Of a stretch of DNA of 64,000 nucleotides, positions 7,781 through 17,721 are shown piece by piece (positions within the stretch are counted from its first letter, which is position 1; each line of letters starts with the position of its first letter). A program made the position numbers and the translations under genes. This stretch comes from Pectinatus haikarae (GTDB taxonomy: Bacteria; Bacillota; Negativicutes; Selenomonadales; Selenomonadaceae), in the NCBI RefSeq assembly GCF_015732185.1, contig NZ_WIQM01000016.1, positions 124,001 through 188,000 of the forward strand, written 5' to 3'. The notes under the pieces were generated by a model, which did no database searches, was not told the origin of the DNA, and saw nothing but the letters and a program-made list of their open reading frames with translations.

Positions 7781-8341
7781 TCAGACTGATGTAATTATTT
7801 CCAGTTCTCTGAGACGCATAAAATCTATAAAGGTTTTGGTTGAGGGATTCTTTCTTAAATAATATTGATGCATTTCTTCTGCCGGATAAAAGTTTACCAA
7901 GGGCAGTGCCTCCATATAACACCTGCGGGTTGCCGTCAGCATACTGTCAAAAGATTTTACGGCAGAAAATGGCGTTATAGGCAACGATCTGTGTCTGCTT
8001 TTTATAAAGTTCATGTATAGCTGAACGACTGCCTCATCTTCCCCCTCAGAATAATACACTCCGCTGCGCTGCATATTCTTCTGGCCATTCTTTATATAAG
8101 GATCAATAACAGTGCACAAGATATCCAGCAATGTGGAAAGATCTATTTTTTTAGGATCATATTCTGCTTCTATTCCCATTGCCGCTCCGGTTTTCCCTTT
8201 CAATATGTCTTTATGACAAGGATAAGCTGCAAGTGAATTTATATATCCCGTTTTTGTGGCTGTGACTCCCTTTACCCGGGAAAAAAGCTCCTGCAGTTCA
8301 TAAAAGCTTCCGCCGGCAAAATAAATATTTTTAGTATACAT
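7781..8341 (-). CDS. MsrA-fold protein lacking catalytic Cys and Glu
   Basis: 186 residues that align along the whole peptide-methionine (S)-sulfoxide reductase family: TGYINSL, LKGKTGAAMGIEAEYDPKKID, NGQKNMQRSGVYYSE and FYPAEEMHQYYLRKNP match its conserved blocks. The nucleophile motif GCFW is instead GSFY, with Ser12 in place of Cys (codon AGC, not a selenocysteine TGA). The Glu of TGHAE, 43 residues on in E. coli MsrA, is Met55 here at the same spacing. It should not reduce Met sulfoxide by the known mechanism; binding or a changed reaction is possible. It starts 54 nt after meaB with no terminator between, so it is probably the last gene of the methylmalonyl-CoA mutase operon. Confidence 0.8.
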   Translation of the reverse strand: MYTKNIYFAGGSFYELQELFSRVKGVTATKTGYINSLAAYPCHKDILKGKTGAAMGIEAEYDPKKIDLSTLLDILCTVIDPYIKNGQKNMQRSGVYYSEGEDEAVVQLYMNFIKSRHRSLPITPFSAVKSFDSMLTATRRCYMEALPLVNFYPAEEMHQYYLRKNPSTKTFIDFMRLRELEIITSV

Positions 8342-8395
8342 TTTCCGTCTCCTTGGTCACCCTTCTGTTTAAATGCGCAGAATCACTGACATACT

Positions 8396-9565
8396 TTAGA
8401 AAATGCCGCTGTGCCTTTTGGCCGCACGTTCAATATCGAACAGATTAATCAATTCCGCAACGGCCTGAGTCGGCGATATCTTTCCCGTCAGCACGGACTG
8501 GCGAACTTCCGGCATACGTCCTGTTATTATAGGATCATCAAAAAACAAGTTATGCAAATGTTCATCAATCATGCTGTAAGTCCAGTCAAGAAGTTGATTT
8601 TCCCGGCGTTTTTGAAATGAACCTTTTTCTTTTGTCATTTTAGTAAAAATTTCTATGACTTTCCATAATTCTTTCAACCCGGTTTTTTTTATGGCTGAAC
8701 AAAGATATGCATGTGTCTGCCATCCTTCTGTGGCCGGACGAATATATTCTATCATACGTTCATATTCGCCGCGGGATACTTTTGCCTTCAGCAGGTTGTC
8801 ACCATCAGCTTTATTAATAACTATTGCATCGGCCAATTCCATTATCCCCTTTTTTATTCCCTGCAGTTCGTCCCCCGCACCCGTCAAAACGACCAGCATA
8901 AAAAAATCAACCATGGATCGCACCGTTATTTCTGATTGACCTACACCGACAGTTTCAATGATTATGATGTCATATCCCGCTGCCTCACACATCAGCATCG
9001 TTTCACGGCTTTTTCTTGCAACGCCGCCCAAAGTTCCGCCCGCCGGTGATGGTCTGATAAATGCATTCTGATTCCTCGACAATGTTCCCATACGTGTTTT
9101 ATCGCCGAGGATGGATCCTTTTGTCACAGAGCTTGTCGGGTCGACAGTCAATACAGCGATTTTATGCCCCATATTGCACAGCATATTCCCCAAAGCCTCT
9201 ATCATTGTACTTTTACCTGCCCCCGGGACTCCCGTTATACCTATCCGTAAAGCCTTTCCTGTGCGGGGCAGCAGCTGCTGCAAAACATTCTGTGCCTTGG
9301 CAAAATGGTCCGAATTGTTACTTTCTATCAACGTAATAGCGCGCGAAAGGACCATACGGTTCCCTTGTGCTACTCCATTTACATATTCTTCGACCGGTAA
9401 AACTAATTTTCTGATCGGCTTCCTGCGTCCTTTTTCCAGCTGTGGATTGATATTTCCCACTGTAGTATCGGTTATTCCCTCTATGCCGTCCATTACACTG
9501 CAGGCAAAAGCTTTATCGTTTTTTTCCGGAGCCCAGTCTGGTTTAAAACTTTTATATTCAGCCAT
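8396..9565 (-). CDS. meaB: MeaB, methylmalonyl-CoA mutase GTPase chaperone
   Basis: 389 residues of the MeaB/ArgK G3E P-loop GTPase family, which protects the mutase and gates AdoCbl loading and release. Walker A is GVPGAGKST (112-120); VTVDPTSSVTKGSILGDKTRM is the switch region (two parts), ETVGVGQSE follows Walker B, and NKADGDN is the guanine-specificity NKxD motif. About 50 residues precede the core, slightly longer than usual. The ATG is 3 nt after the mutB stop with AGGTG inside mutB, so the two are cotranslated. It serves the mutase encoded upstream. Confidence 0.95.
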   Translation of the reverse strand: MAEYKSFKPDWAPEKNDKAFACSVMDGIEGITDTTVGNINPQLEKGRRKPIRKLVLPVEEYVNGVAQGNRMVLSRAITLIESNNSDHFAKAQNVLQQLLPRTGKALRIGITGVPGAGKSTMIEALGNMLCNMGHKIAVLTVDPTSSVTKGSILGDKTRMGTLSRNQNAFIRPSPAGGTLGGVARKSRETMLMCEAAGYDIIIIETVGVGQSEITVRSMVDFFMLVVLTGAGDELQGIKKGIMELADAIVINKADGDNLLKAKVSRGEYERMIEYIRPATEGWQTHAYLCSAIKKTGLKELWKVIEIFTKMTKEKGSFQKRRENQLLDWTYSMIDEHLHNLFFDDPIITGRMPEVRQSVLTGKISPTQAVAELINLFDIERAAKRHSGIF

Positions 9566-9568
9566 AAT

Positions 9569-11767
9569 TCACACCTCGGCCAGTTCTGCTTTAACCTCTT
9601 TGATCAAAAGTGTGAGCAGTTTTATACCTGCTTCAGGAATATTTGTACCCGGAGCGAATATAGCTGCCGCACCATGTTCATATAGGTAATCGTAATCCTG
9701 CACAGGTATAACGCCTCCGATAGCCACCATAATATCTTCACGCCCAAGTTTTTTCAATTCTTCCACCAACTGAGGCAATAACGTATTATGTCCTGCGGCC
9801 AACGAACTGAAGCCTACCATATGCACATCATTGTCGACTGCATCCTGCGCCGTTTCTGCAGGAGTCTGGAATAAAGGCCCTACATCCACATCCCAGCCCA
9901 TATCAGCAAATGACGAGGCTATTACCTTCTGTCCTCTGTCATGGCCATCCTGCCCCATCTTGGCGACAAAAATACGCGGTCGGCGGCCTGTCAGCCTTTC
10001 AAAGTCATCGGCCATACCGCGGGCTTTTTCCAGTTCAGTCTTGTCCGTAAATTCGGATGAATAAACGCCTGATATTGTATGAATAACCGCATTAAAACGG
10101 CCCGATACTTTTTCAACTGCATCCGATATTTCACCAAGAGAAGCATGCGCTCTTGCCGCATTTACGGCAAGCTCAAGCAAATTCCCATTGTCACGGGATT
10201 CAGCAGCATTGGTCAATGCCTCAAGACAGCTGCGCACCTCATCGGCATTTCTTTCTGCACGCAGTTTTTTCAGACGTTCTATCTGAGAATTGCGCACTGC
10301 CGTATTATCTATTGCCAGAATTTGCAGAGGATCTTCTTTTTCCAGACGATATTTATTGAGGCCCACTATTGTTTCATTGCGTGAATCTATCTGTGCCTGA
10401 CGGCGTGCAGCAGCTTCTTCAATGCGCATTTTAGGCAGCCCTGTGGAAATAGCTTTCGCCATACCGCCTAATGCTTCTACTTCTTGAATATGCGCCCACG
10501 CCCGTCTGATTATTTCATCTGTCAATGCTTCCACATAGTAAGAGCCGCCCCAAGGATCTATAATCTTGCATACACGCGTTTCATCCTGTATATAAAGCTG
10601 TGTATTGCGGGCAATACGCGCAGAAAAATCAGTCGGCAGCGCTATTGCTTCATCAAGGGCATTCGTATGCAGTGACTGGGTATGTCCCAGGGCCGCGCCC
10701 ATAGCTTCCATACATGTACGGGCAATATTATTGAAAGGATCCTGCGCCGTGAGCGACCATCCTGAAGTCTGGCAATGTGTGCGCAATGCCATTGATTTAC
10801 CGTTTTCGGCACCAAACGATTTGACTATCTTAGCCCAGAGTACGCGTGCCGCACGCATTTTGGCTACTTCCATAAAATAATTTTTTCCTATTGCCCAGAA
10901 AAATGATAATCGTTTTGCGAAAGCATCTATCGGCAGGCCGGCCTTCACTCCTGTACGTATATATTCCAATCCGTCGGCCAGCGTATAGCCGAGTTCTATA
11001 TCAGCCGTGGCCCCCGCTTCCTGCATATGATAACCGGAAATGGAAATACTGTTGAACTTAGGCATATATTTCGTCGTATATTCAAAGATATCACCGATGA
11101 TGCGCATGGACATTTCCGGCGGATATATATACGTATTGCGTACCATAAATTCTTTCAGTATATCATTTTGAATCGTACCGGCCATAACGCTTTTATCCAC
11201 GCCCTGTTCTTCGCCGGACAAAATATAAAAGGCCATTATCGGCAGCACTGCACCATTCATTGTCATCGAGACAGACATTTGGTCCAGTGGTATCCCGTTG
11301 AACAATATGCGCATATCTAAAATGGAATCAATAGCTACGCCGGCCTTGCCTACATCTCCCAAGACACGCGGATTATCCGAATCGTAACCGCGATGTGTAG
11401 GCAGATCAAAGGCTATGGATAGGCCCTTTTGTCCTGCAGCCAAATTGCGGCGATAAAAGGCATTTGACTCTTCCGCTGTTGAAAAACCTGCATATTGACG
11501 GACAGTCCACGGCCGAAATACGTACATTGTAGAATAGGGCCCGCGCAGACATGGCGGAATACCGCTGGCAAAATCAAGATGATTCATATGAGCATATTCG
11601 TCAAAATTATAAATCGGTTTAATAGGAATATGCTCCATTGTTTTACCGGCAAGAGCATCATAATTCAAACCTATTTCGTCTTTCAGCTTTTTCATCCATG
11701 CATCTTTTGAATGGAAAGATGCATCGCCGAGGCCGATTTTACTGAAATCAGGATTCCTAAATGCCAT
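9569..11767 (-). CDS. mutB: Methylmalonyl-CoA mutase, large (catalytic) subunit
   Basis: 732 residues. An N-terminal TIM-barrel substrate domain ([37 protein letters not shown]) is followed by a C-terminal cobalamin domain with DGHDRG, whose His609 is the lower Co ligand, then [12 protein letters not shown] and IGGVIP. AdoCbl-dependent, it interconverts succinyl-CoA and (R)-methylmalonyl-CoA, the step that opens the propionate branch in Negativicutes. Its start overlaps the mutA stop by one base (TAATG), so the heterodimer is made in equal amounts. The cytoplasmic enzyme needs the downstream MeaB GTPase. Confidence 0.96.
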   Translation of the reverse strand: MAFRNPDFSKIGLGDASFHSKDAWMKKLKDEIGLNYDALAGKTMEHIPIKPIYNFDEYAHMNHLDFASGIPPCLRGPYSTMYVFRPWTVRQYAGFSTAEESNAFYRRNLAAGQKGLSIAFDLPTHRGYDSDNPRVLGDVGKAGVAIDSILDMRILFNGIPLDQMSVSMTMNGAVLPIMAFYILSGEEQGVDKSVMAGTIQNDILKEFMVRNTYIYPPEMSMRIIGDIFEYTTKYMPKFNSISISGYHMQEAGATADIELGYTLADGLEYIRTGVKAGLPIDAFAKRLSFFWAIGKNYFMEVAKMRAARVLWAKIVKSFGAENGKSMALRTHCQTSGWSLTAQDPFNNIARTCMEAMGAALGHTQSLHTNALDEAIALPTDFSARIARNTQLYIQDETRVCKIIDPWGGSYYVEALTDEIIRRAWAHIQEVEALGGMAKAISTGLPKMRIEEAAARRQAQIDSRNETIVGLNKYRLEKEDPLQILAIDNTAVRNSQIERLKKLRAERNADEVRSCLEALTNAAESRDNGNLLELAVNAARAHASLGEISDAVEKVSGRFNAVIHTISGVYSSEFTDKTELEKARGMADDFERLTGRRPRIFVAKMGQDGHDRGQKVIASSFADMGWDVDVGPLFQTPAETAQDAVDNDVHMVGFSSLAAGHNTLLPQLVEELKKLGREDIMVAIGGVIPVQDYDYLYEHGAAAIFAPGTNIPEAGIKLLTLLIKEVKAELAEV

Positions 11768-13974
11768 TATCCTACCATCCCTTTCTTTTTTTGCAGGAAT
11801 TGCAAAATTTTATAGCAGTTTGCTTTCACCGAGATAAAATCGTCAACCCCCGCATTACGATAAGTTTCTTCCAGATCCTTGGGAGCAGCTCCTGCCAGAT
11901 ACACTGTCACATGAGGCAGTGCCTGTTTTAGCTTCGGTGCAAGCTCCGGTACTATCTCCGGATAAGTTTTGTCGGTAGAACATATGACAACAGCATCCGC
12001 CCCCGATACCCTTGCTGCCTCGACCGCTTCATCGCTGGATTTAAATCCTTCATTGGCAAGAACATCGAAAGCGCCTACCTGCAGAAAACTGGTAGAAAAT
12101 TCCGCTCTGGCCTTATGCTGCGGTATAGGCCCCATATTCGCTAAAAATATTTTTACATTTTTTCCTGTATCTTCTTTATAATTTTCCGTCACACTGCGCA
12201 AAGCCTCATAACGTTCACTCCAGCGGTGCGGCAATATAGGCGTGATACATTCGCCTGCCCCGCTTTTTCTCTTATCCATCATCCTGCGCAGCTCTGCAAT
12301 TGAACTCCCTGCTTTAGCAGCTTCAATCGCATCATCTACCAGCCTTTTTTTATCACTTATGCCAAATGCAGCCAAACATTCCTGCTTAAATATTTCATCA
12401 ACATCCGATAAATAATCACCGATATCGTTCATTCTCTGTTTCTTTAAACTGTCCGCATCTTCGGGGCGTTTATCAATAAGTTTTTCCGTCATATTGGGAT
12501 ACATATTATTACCCACAATACGATCTCTGCGGAACTCTGCATTCTTAAATCTTGCCTGAAGAATATCCGCTATCTGTTTTTGCGGATATTCTGTTTTGAG
12601 TGCTTCCAGCATCCCGCCTTTTTCTTCTACGAGCTGAAATTCTGCCCATATTTTCTCTTTTATTTTTTGCGTGAGGCTTTCAACTGCCCATGAACCTCCG
12701 GCAGGATCAATAGGTTTCAACAGACCAAATTCTTCCTGGAGGATAATTTGGACATTTCGGGCAATACGCCGTGAAAATTCATCCCCCTTTCTGATAGGTT
12801 CGTCAAAAGGTGCATTTTCATAAGAATCTACACCACCTACTACTCCGGAAAAAATTTCTGTCGTATTTCTGAGCATATTTACATACGGATCATAAACCGT
12901 TTTGCAAAAGAGTGCCGGGCGGGCATGAATATACATTCTTTGAGCATCCTCACCACCGCCAAACTCTTTTATTATCTTCGCCCATATCGGCCGTACTGCC
13001 CGCAGTTTTGCTATTTGCATAAAAAAATTAGCACCCATCGAAAAAGTGAAACTTATCTGTGAAGCTGCGGCATCTATTTCCATACCGCGTTCCAGCAAAG
13101 CGCGCAGATAAGAAACAGCCATAGAGAGTGTATATGCTATTTCCTGCACGTCATTTGCTCCGCCGCAGCTGAAAACATCACTGCGCACCATTATAGTTCT
13201 GACTTTTGGTGACTTTTCGTATGCCCATGAGGCGCATTCATACATTTCATCATACAGAGAATCAAGACCGGCATAATTTTTTCCATGACTTATCAGTTCG
13301 CCCAAAGGGTCTGCACCTATTATTCCGTGCATACCTTTTACAGGACAGCCTGATGCCTGCAATGCAGCTACGGATATGGAAAGGACAGGCAGAGATGATG
13401 CACCTGAATAAATATAAAGACCATATTTATTCAGATCCAATCCGCTCAGCAATTGATGCATATCTGCCAAGGTAGTTATGCTGCATCCTCCATCGCCTAC
13501 TTTTTCAGCATACTGCGCATCCTTATTCTGCAACGTTGCCTGATCAAGCTTTATATTGTAAATTGTTGATCCCCTGTCCACTTCATGTTTCAACAGCTCA
13601 TTATTCTCTTTTGGCATGCTTTCATCGCAGGCCTGAGCGATTCCCCACGGTTTTTCAATATAGCCATTTATCCTGCTGCCACGCATAAAATCGTCCATAC
13701 CGGGAAAGGAATTTTTGGGCAGTATATCTTCCGTCATTATTTTCGTATACATAGGTTCAAACGTTATATCTTCATACGTCTTCGTATACATTTTTTTTTC
13801 AAATGGTGCACCTTTAAGCAGTGCTATACATGCTTCCTTCCATTCTTCATGCGTAGGCTTTGCAAATTCATCAAAGGGCACTTTAGGAAAGTCTGTCTGC
13901 TGGTCCGCCTTCTTCAAAATAGCCTGAAGATCAAGATTATCACTGTCATCTTGATTTTTTACTTCATCTTTCAT
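11767..13974 (-). CDS. mutA: Methylmalonyl-CoA mutase, small subunit
   Basis: 735 residues from the ATG (MKDEVKNQ) that has AAAGGAGG 7 nt upstream. A TTG nine codons earlier is in frame but lies within a terminator hairpin and is rejected. The subunit has the mutase fold, with a C-terminal B12-like domain that lacks the Co-binding DxHxxG: the region reads [16 protein letters not shown], as in other structural MutA subunits. It pairs with the large subunit encoded next. Expression passes through a cobalamin riboswitch and two terminators upstream. Confidence 0.94.
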   Translation of the reverse strand: MKDEVKNQDDSDNLDLQAILKKADQQTDFPKVPFDEFAKPTHEEWKEACIALLKGAPFEKKMYTKTYEDITFEPMYTKIMTEDILPKNSFPGMDDFMRGSRINGYIEKPWGIAQACDESMPKENNELLKHEVDRGSTIYNIKLDQATLQNKDAQYAEKVGDGGCSITTLADMHQLLSGLDLNKYGLYIYSGASSLPVLSISVAALQASGCPVKGMHGIIGADPLGELISHGKNYAGLDSLYDEMYECASWAYEKSPKVRTIMVRSDVFSCGGANDVQEIAYTLSMAVSYLRALLERGMEIDAAASQISFTFSMGANFFMQIAKLRAVRPIWAKIIKEFGGGEDAQRMYIHARPALFCKTVYDPYVNMLRNTTEIFSGVVGGVDSYENAPFDEPIRKGDEFSRRIARNVQIILQEEFGLLKPIDPAGGSWAVESLTQKIKEKIWAEFQLVEEKGGMLEALKTEYPQKQIADILQARFKNAEFRRDRIVGNNMYPNMTEKLIDKRPEDADSLKKQRMNDIGDYLSDVDEIFKQECLAAFGISDKKRLVDDAIEAAKAGSSIAELRRMMDKRKSGAGECITPILPHRWSERYEALRSVTENYKEDTGKNVKIFLANMGPIPQHKARAEFSTSFLQVGAFDVLANEGFKSSDEAVEAARVSGADAVVICSTDKTYPEIVPELAPKLKQALPHVTVYLAGAAPKDLEETYRNAGVDDFISVKANCYKILQFLQKKKGMVG

Positions 13975-13998
13975 CAGAAACCTCCTTTTATTGAGAAA

Positions 13999-14031
13999 CA
14001 AAAAAATCTACCCGCAGAAAGCAGGTAGATT
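13999..14031 (-). terminator. Second leader terminator before mutA
   Basis: An 11-bp stem (14021-14031 with 14005-14015) and an uninterrupted T-run lie 12 nt before the mutA ribosome site. Together with the hairpin further upstream it makes a double gate. Confidence 0.75.
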
Positions 14032-14063
14032 AAAATAGCAGTTTCAATAAAATCTCTCAGAAA

Positions 14064-14095
14064 ATAAAAATCCGGCCTTAACAACAAAGCCGGAG
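14064..14095 (-). terminator. First leader terminator, riboswitch-linked
   Basis: Minus-strand TCCGGC and GCCGGA arms enclose CTT/AAG pairs and are followed by TTTTTATTTT. It stands about 100 nt after the cobalamin aptamer and is the likely expression platform. Confidence 0.7.
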
Positions 14096-14194
14096 AATAT
14101 TACCATGTGATCCATATCCACAGTATCAAATCTCCCTCCCTATCTCTCGCAGGTATAAGTATCGGTAAATGAGCACCAACACTAACGGTGATGT

Positions 14195-14365
14195 TAAAAC
14201 AGGCAGTTCTCCTGGCTCAGATTCATCATTTTTTCAAGCCTTCCCAAAGCTTCTGCTTCAGTGGCACAGTTTGAAAAATTCATCTTCACAGTGGCGGGAC
14301 CGCTCCGGCTTCATACCGGATTCCCTATTAAGTCATTTCTGACACCTGTCTCCAACTATATTCAA
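14195..14365 (-). promoter_or_regulatory. Cobalamin (AdoCbl) riboswitch
   Basis: On the minus strand the conserved elements occur in order: GGTGTCAG, TTAATAGGGAA (14321-14331), GGTCCCGCCACTG (core GCCACTG at 14289-14295), and the B12 box AGCCAGGAGAACTGCCT (14201-14217). This is a full-length aptamer in the leader of the AdoCbl-dependent mutase operon, with two terminators downstream. Most such switches turn genes off when AdoCbl is plentiful; here the regulated enzyme uses the ligand, so an ON switch is worth considering. Confidence 0.93.
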
Positions 14366-14376
14366 TTTTCATGTTA

Positions 14377-14405
14377 ATATTAACTTTATTTATCAGGTTT
14401 GTCAA
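14377..14405 (-). promoter_or_regulatory. Promoter of riboswitch-mutAB operon
   Basis: Minus-strand TTGACA (14400-14405), 17 nt, TAATAT (14377-14382). Transcription should start near 14370, just before the aptamer. Confidence 0.8.
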
Positions 14406-14437
14406 TTAAATTTTCATATATTACGCTTTTTTGATTC

Positions 14438-14806
14438 TCACAATGTCTCCGCAACTCTGTTCATATTATCATAATGTGCAATTTTAGAAGCCAATCTTGC
14501 TTGTGTAGCCTGCATTTCAGCAATTCGTTTATCCAATCGCTTTTTTTCTTCAATAAGCAAATGTTTTCGTGCTGCCTTTGTTTTTGATCCTTCCTGCCAG
14601 AGCCGTACGTATTCAATTAATGTTTCAACCGGCAGTCCTGCACTGCGCATGCACCGAATAAACTCCACCCAGCCGCAGCTATGCTCATCATAATCGCGAA
14701 CACCGCTTGGTTTACGCGGCACCGACGGAATCAATCCTACACGTTCATAGTAACGTAATGTATCCTGTGTCATACCATATTTTTCACTTACTTCTGATAT
14801 TGTCAT
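14438..14806 (-). CDS. MerR-family regulator (short, AdhR/NmlR-like)
   Basis: 122 residues. The N-terminal MerR winged helix reads TISEVSEKYGMTQDTLRYYERVGLIP, then RDYDEH. A dimerising coiled coil ends the protein (LLIEEKKRLDKRIAEMQATQARLASKI). There is no effector domain and no conserved metal-binding cysteine pair; the single Cys in IRCMRSAGLP is the type used for electrophile sensing in some relatives. Its promoter has the 19-bp spacer typical of MerR targets, so it probably controls itself; other targets are not evident, though a flavodoxin-like gene lies upstream on the same strand. Confidence 0.88.
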   Translation of the reverse strand: MTISEVSEKYGMTQDTLRYYERVGLIPSVPRKPSGVRDYDEHSCGWVEFIRCMRSAGLPVETLIEYVRLWQEGSKTKAARKHLLIEEKKRLDKRIAEMQATQARLASKIAHYDNMNRVAETL

Positions 14807-14889
14807 TTTTATTTCTCCCTACTTGAAGACAGACTCTTCCCGCGGCACATTTTTATCCTAAAACGTTTCTGATATACTTTTCAATTTAA

Positions 14890-14920
14890 ATTTTACTACA
14901 TGGTGTTCACTCAAAGTCAA
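14890..14920 (-). promoter_or_regulatory. MerR-type promoter with 19-bp spacer
   Basis: Minus-strand TTGACT (14915-14920) and TAAAAT (14890-14895) are 19 bp apart. The spacer holds GAGTGAACACC, resembling the GAGT-ACTC operator core of AdhR/NmlR regulators. It lies upstream of the MerR gene itself. Confidence 0.6.
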
Positions 14921-15010
14921 TATTATTTATATAATTTTTTTAATATAAACATATGCTATAGTACGATACATATTGATCAGAAATCTTTTTATTCCCTGTT
15001 ATCAACAATT

Positions 15011-15553
15011 TTAAAATGATACCGCCAGACTTTGCAATGGTTTTTCATAATTAATATTTTTTATCGCTCCAATTTCTAGTACTCCTGGCATCATAATTTC
15101 TCCGACTGATTCCCATTTCAACAACCCTATCATTTTTTCATAAGAAAATTTTATCCCCGTGAAAGTTTCCATTTGATTCTCCTCACAGCAGGTAATAAGT
15201 GCACATTTTTTATTTCCTATTCCCTGCTCTCCTACACAAAAAGAATAAAATTTATCAATGACAGCTTTTAACTTGGCTGGAAAGGTATACCAATAAACGG
15301 GTGATACAAAAACAACTATATCAGCAGCGAGTATTGACTCTGCAATATGATTAAAATCATCCGTAAAGGAACAAGCAGTTCCTTTACTAAAACATGTATC
15401 ACAAACCCGACAACCTTCGATCTTTAAAAAGGCTGTATCAAAACGTTTCACCTCATTCTCTGTTTCTTTTATAGCCGCAATAAGACAATCAGCCATTGTG
15501 TTGCTATTACCATTTCTTCGTGAGCTTCCCGTCAAAACCACAATTTTCTTCAC
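15011..15553 (-). CDS. NAD(P)H-dependent FMN reductase / flavodoxin-like protein
   Basis: 180 residues of the NADPH-dependent FMN reductase (iron-sulfur-flavoprotein-like) group. The phosphate-binding loop TGSSRRNGNSNTM (8-20) and VSPVYWYTFPAKLKAVIDKF mark the FMN pocket. GCRVCDTCF (two CxxC-spaced pairs) resembles the Cys motif of iron-sulfur flavoproteins, though spacing is too sparse to be sure of a cluster. A role in electron transfer or reductive detoxification is inferred only from family. ATG has GGGAG close upstream. Confidence 0.8.
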   Translation of the reverse strand: MKKIVVLTGSSRRNGNSNTMADCLIAAIKETENEVKRFDTAFLKIEGCRVCDTCFSKGTACSFTDDFNHIAESILAADIVVFVSPVYWYTFPAKLKAVIDKFYSFCVGEQGIGNKKCALITCCEENQMETFTGIKFSYEKMIGLLKWESVGEIMMPGVLEIGAIKNINYEKPLQSLAVSF

Positions 15554-15632
15554 ATGAATATCTCCCTACTATTTTTTTAGTTTAGTTTCAACATCTTGCA
15601 ATAATTTTTTCAGCCGCATACAAAATCGATCC

Positions 15633-16802
15633 TCATAATACTTTTTTATATACATAGCCCGCAATGCACATCTGCAATGCCACAAGTCCTGCCAGCAGCG
15701 CAAACGATGTATAAAGACTTGTTTGATGCGCAATAAAACCGATTACTGCCGGTCCCATCAATATTCCCAAATAGCCTAATGTACTTACTGCCGATACTGC
15801 CATATTAAGCGGCATGACCTTTTGTTTACCAAGCAATGAAAAGAATACCGGCACGATATTCGCACTGCCGATACCGATAAGGAAGAAGCCCGCATAGAGA
15901 AGCGGCTGCCATGATGCCAGAATGACAAACAGGAAACCCATGACAGACAGGAGGCTGCCGCCAAGAATGATAGGCTTGCTGCCGAGTTTTTGCACAAGCC
16001 GATCTCCTGTCAGGCGCATTATAAGCATCGCGGCTGAAAATACCGCAAATCCTGTACCAGCCATTGATATGTCAAGACCTCGTACCGATGTGAGAAACAC
16101 ACCGCTCCAATCCATGATAGCTCCTTCAACTAAGAAAGCAATACATGCAATTATTCCTACAAAGGCTACTATTCCGTGTGGAACAGCGAATAGCGAAGTC
16201 CCTGACTTCCCGCCCCCATAACTCAACAGGTGACGTCCAAAGAAAGACAATGAAAAAAGCATGATTATTGTCGCGCAAATAGTGGCCATAAATGGTGTGT
16301 AGCCGAAATTCAACCATATACCAAAAATACCGGCGCCCGAAAAGCCACCAACACTCCAGAGTGCATGCATTCCCGACATCAAGCGTTTTCCCGAAGCTTT
16401 CTCTACGATAACCGCATGAATATTCGCTGCTACATCCACCATACCCATGGAAGCTCCAAATACTAGAAGTGCCGGTACTGCCATCCATAAAGAAGCTACC
16501 TGGCTCAAAGTCAGAAGCAGCACTGTATAAATAAAAGCTGCACTCACAAGCACCACTCGACAGCCAAAGCGTGCAACCGCAATACCAGTGAGCGGCATTG
16601 TAAACAACGAACCGATACCGATACAAAGAAGCAGCATACCCAAAACATCTTCGCCAAGCTGCAGTCTTGCTTTTAAAAACGGGACAAGAGGCGCCCATGA
16701 TGCTGCCCCGAAGCCGCCGATGAAAAAAATGGCACGTGTAGCATGCCGCTGCCAAATTCCCGGAGTTTTCAGCACAGATTTTTCTATTATATCTGAAGAC
16801 AT
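15633..16802 (-). CDS. MFS transporter (FucP/YbjJ-like)
   Basis: 389 residues with about 12 hydrophobic helices. The N-terminal AARATRAIFFIGGFGAASWAP region (in parts) and the loop PLTGIAVARFGCR after helix 2 are MFS features resembling YbjJ-type sugar or metabolite carriers. The substrate is unknown. Its start overlaps the end of the PHP phosphoesterase gene by 16 nt, and a ROK regulator heads the operon, which suggests uptake or export of a sugar-like or nucleotide-derived compound. Confidence 0.85.
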   Translation of the reverse strand: MSSDIIEKSVLKTPGIWQRHATRAIFFIGGFGAASWAPLVPFLKARLQLGEDVLGMLLLCIGIGSLFTMPLTGIAVARFGCRVVLVSAAFIYTVLLLTLSQVASLWMAVPALLVFGASMGMVDVAANIHAVIVEKASGKRLMSGMHALWSVGGFSGAGIFGIWLNFGYTPFMATICATIIMLFSLSFFGRHLLSYGGGKSGTSLFAVPHGIVAFVGIIACIAFLVEGAIMDWSGVFLTSVRGLDISMAGTGFAVFSAAMLIMRLTGDRLVQKLGSKPIILGGSLLSVMGFLFVILASWQPLLYAGFFLIGIGSANIVPVFFSLLGKQKVMPLNMAVSAVSTLGYLGILMGPAVIGFIAHQTSLYTSFALLAGLVALQMCIAGYVYKKVL

Positions 16803-17707
16803 CCTACCATCTCCCCGCCGCGTTCTTTGATTTTTTGTACAAGCTGCCCATATACCTTATGAGCATACGGATGCTCCAATTCTCCTAAATATATAGAAGG
16901 CTTGGTTTTACCATGAAAATCGCTTCCCGAAGTTGCGATTTTTTTATGTTCAATGCAAATTTTCGCATAAAATCTTTTAGTTTTTTCGTCGTGATAATTA
17001 CTGTAAACTTCAATGCCATCAACACCGGCTTTTATAACAGATTCTATAATTTCACGATTTTGACCAATATTGGCACCTGGATGCGCAAGCACAGCCACAC
17101 CGCCGTTCTTTTGAACAGCATAAACAGCCTCAGCAAGTGAAATATAACGCATAGGCACATAGGCAGCTTTTCCCTGCGAACAAAAATCCCAAAAGAAATT
17201 TACAAATGGATTGTCACTGCGTGCGCCACCGGGCCGCAAAGGTAAAAGGAGACTATTCTCATTATTATGCGGATCATTCAGTATAACCTCTGCCAGCATC
17301 TCAGCAACAACCACACCGTTTTTCGCTTTTGCCCTTACCAATTCTTCACTAAAATAAAAACCCATTTTCCGTACAAGTTCAATCAGCTTATCTGATGCAG
17401 CAATTTCCTGTTCATGTACATCCCGCTCAATTTTTCTAAAAATCACTGCATCTGCATGTATACCATATCCCAAAAGATGAAAGTTGTGCTTCTCATGTAT
17501 GCAATCAATTTCTATTGCAGGAAAATATGCCAAGCCCAGCTCCACTGCGGCCTGTTTAGCATATAAAACACCACGTGTAGAATTATGATCAGCTAATGCC
17601 ACCGCTTTTAATCCTGCTGCGGCGCATTTTTTCATCAAATTCTCCGGTGTAAATTCCCCATCAGCACTGTAGCTCGAATGCATATGCAAGTCAAACCATT
17701 TTTCCAT
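16787..17707 (-). CDS. PHP-domain phosphoesterase
   Basis: 306 residues. The polymerase-and-histidinol-phosphatase metal site is visible: FDLHMHSSYSADGE (motif I, residues 6-19), LADHNS (motif II), an AIEIDC and VLAHPGAN pair, and SGSDFHGK near the C-terminus. This is the TrpH/YciV group, whose members hydrolyse 3',5'-nucleoside bisphosphates or short RNAs from the 5' end. It lies between the ROK regulator (14 nt away) and the transporter gene (16-nt overlap), so it is part of a three-gene operon; the natural substrate may be tied to that transporter. Confidence 0.87.
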   Translation of the reverse strand: MEKWFDLHMHSSYSADGEFTPENLMKKCAAAGLKAVALADHNSTRGVLYAKQAAVELGLAYFPAIEIDCIHEKHNFHLLGYGIHADAVIFRKIERDVHEQEIAASDKLIELVRKMGFYFSEELVRAKAKNGVVVAEMLAEVILNDPHNNENSLLLPLRPGGARSDNPFVNFFWDFCSQGKAAYVPMRYISLAEAVYAVQKNGGVAVLAHPGANIGQNREIIESVIKAGVDGIEVYSNYHDEKTKRFYAKICIEHKKIATSGSDFHGKTKPSIYLGELEHPYAHKVYGQLVQKIKERGGEMVGCLQI

Positions 17708-17721
17708 AAAATCTCCTTAAT

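Noticed and set aside
13975-14001. Nine-codon N-terminal extension of mutA from a TTG
   Set aside because: The extension lies in a terminator stem and the Shine-Dalgarno AAAGGAGG points to the downstream ATG.
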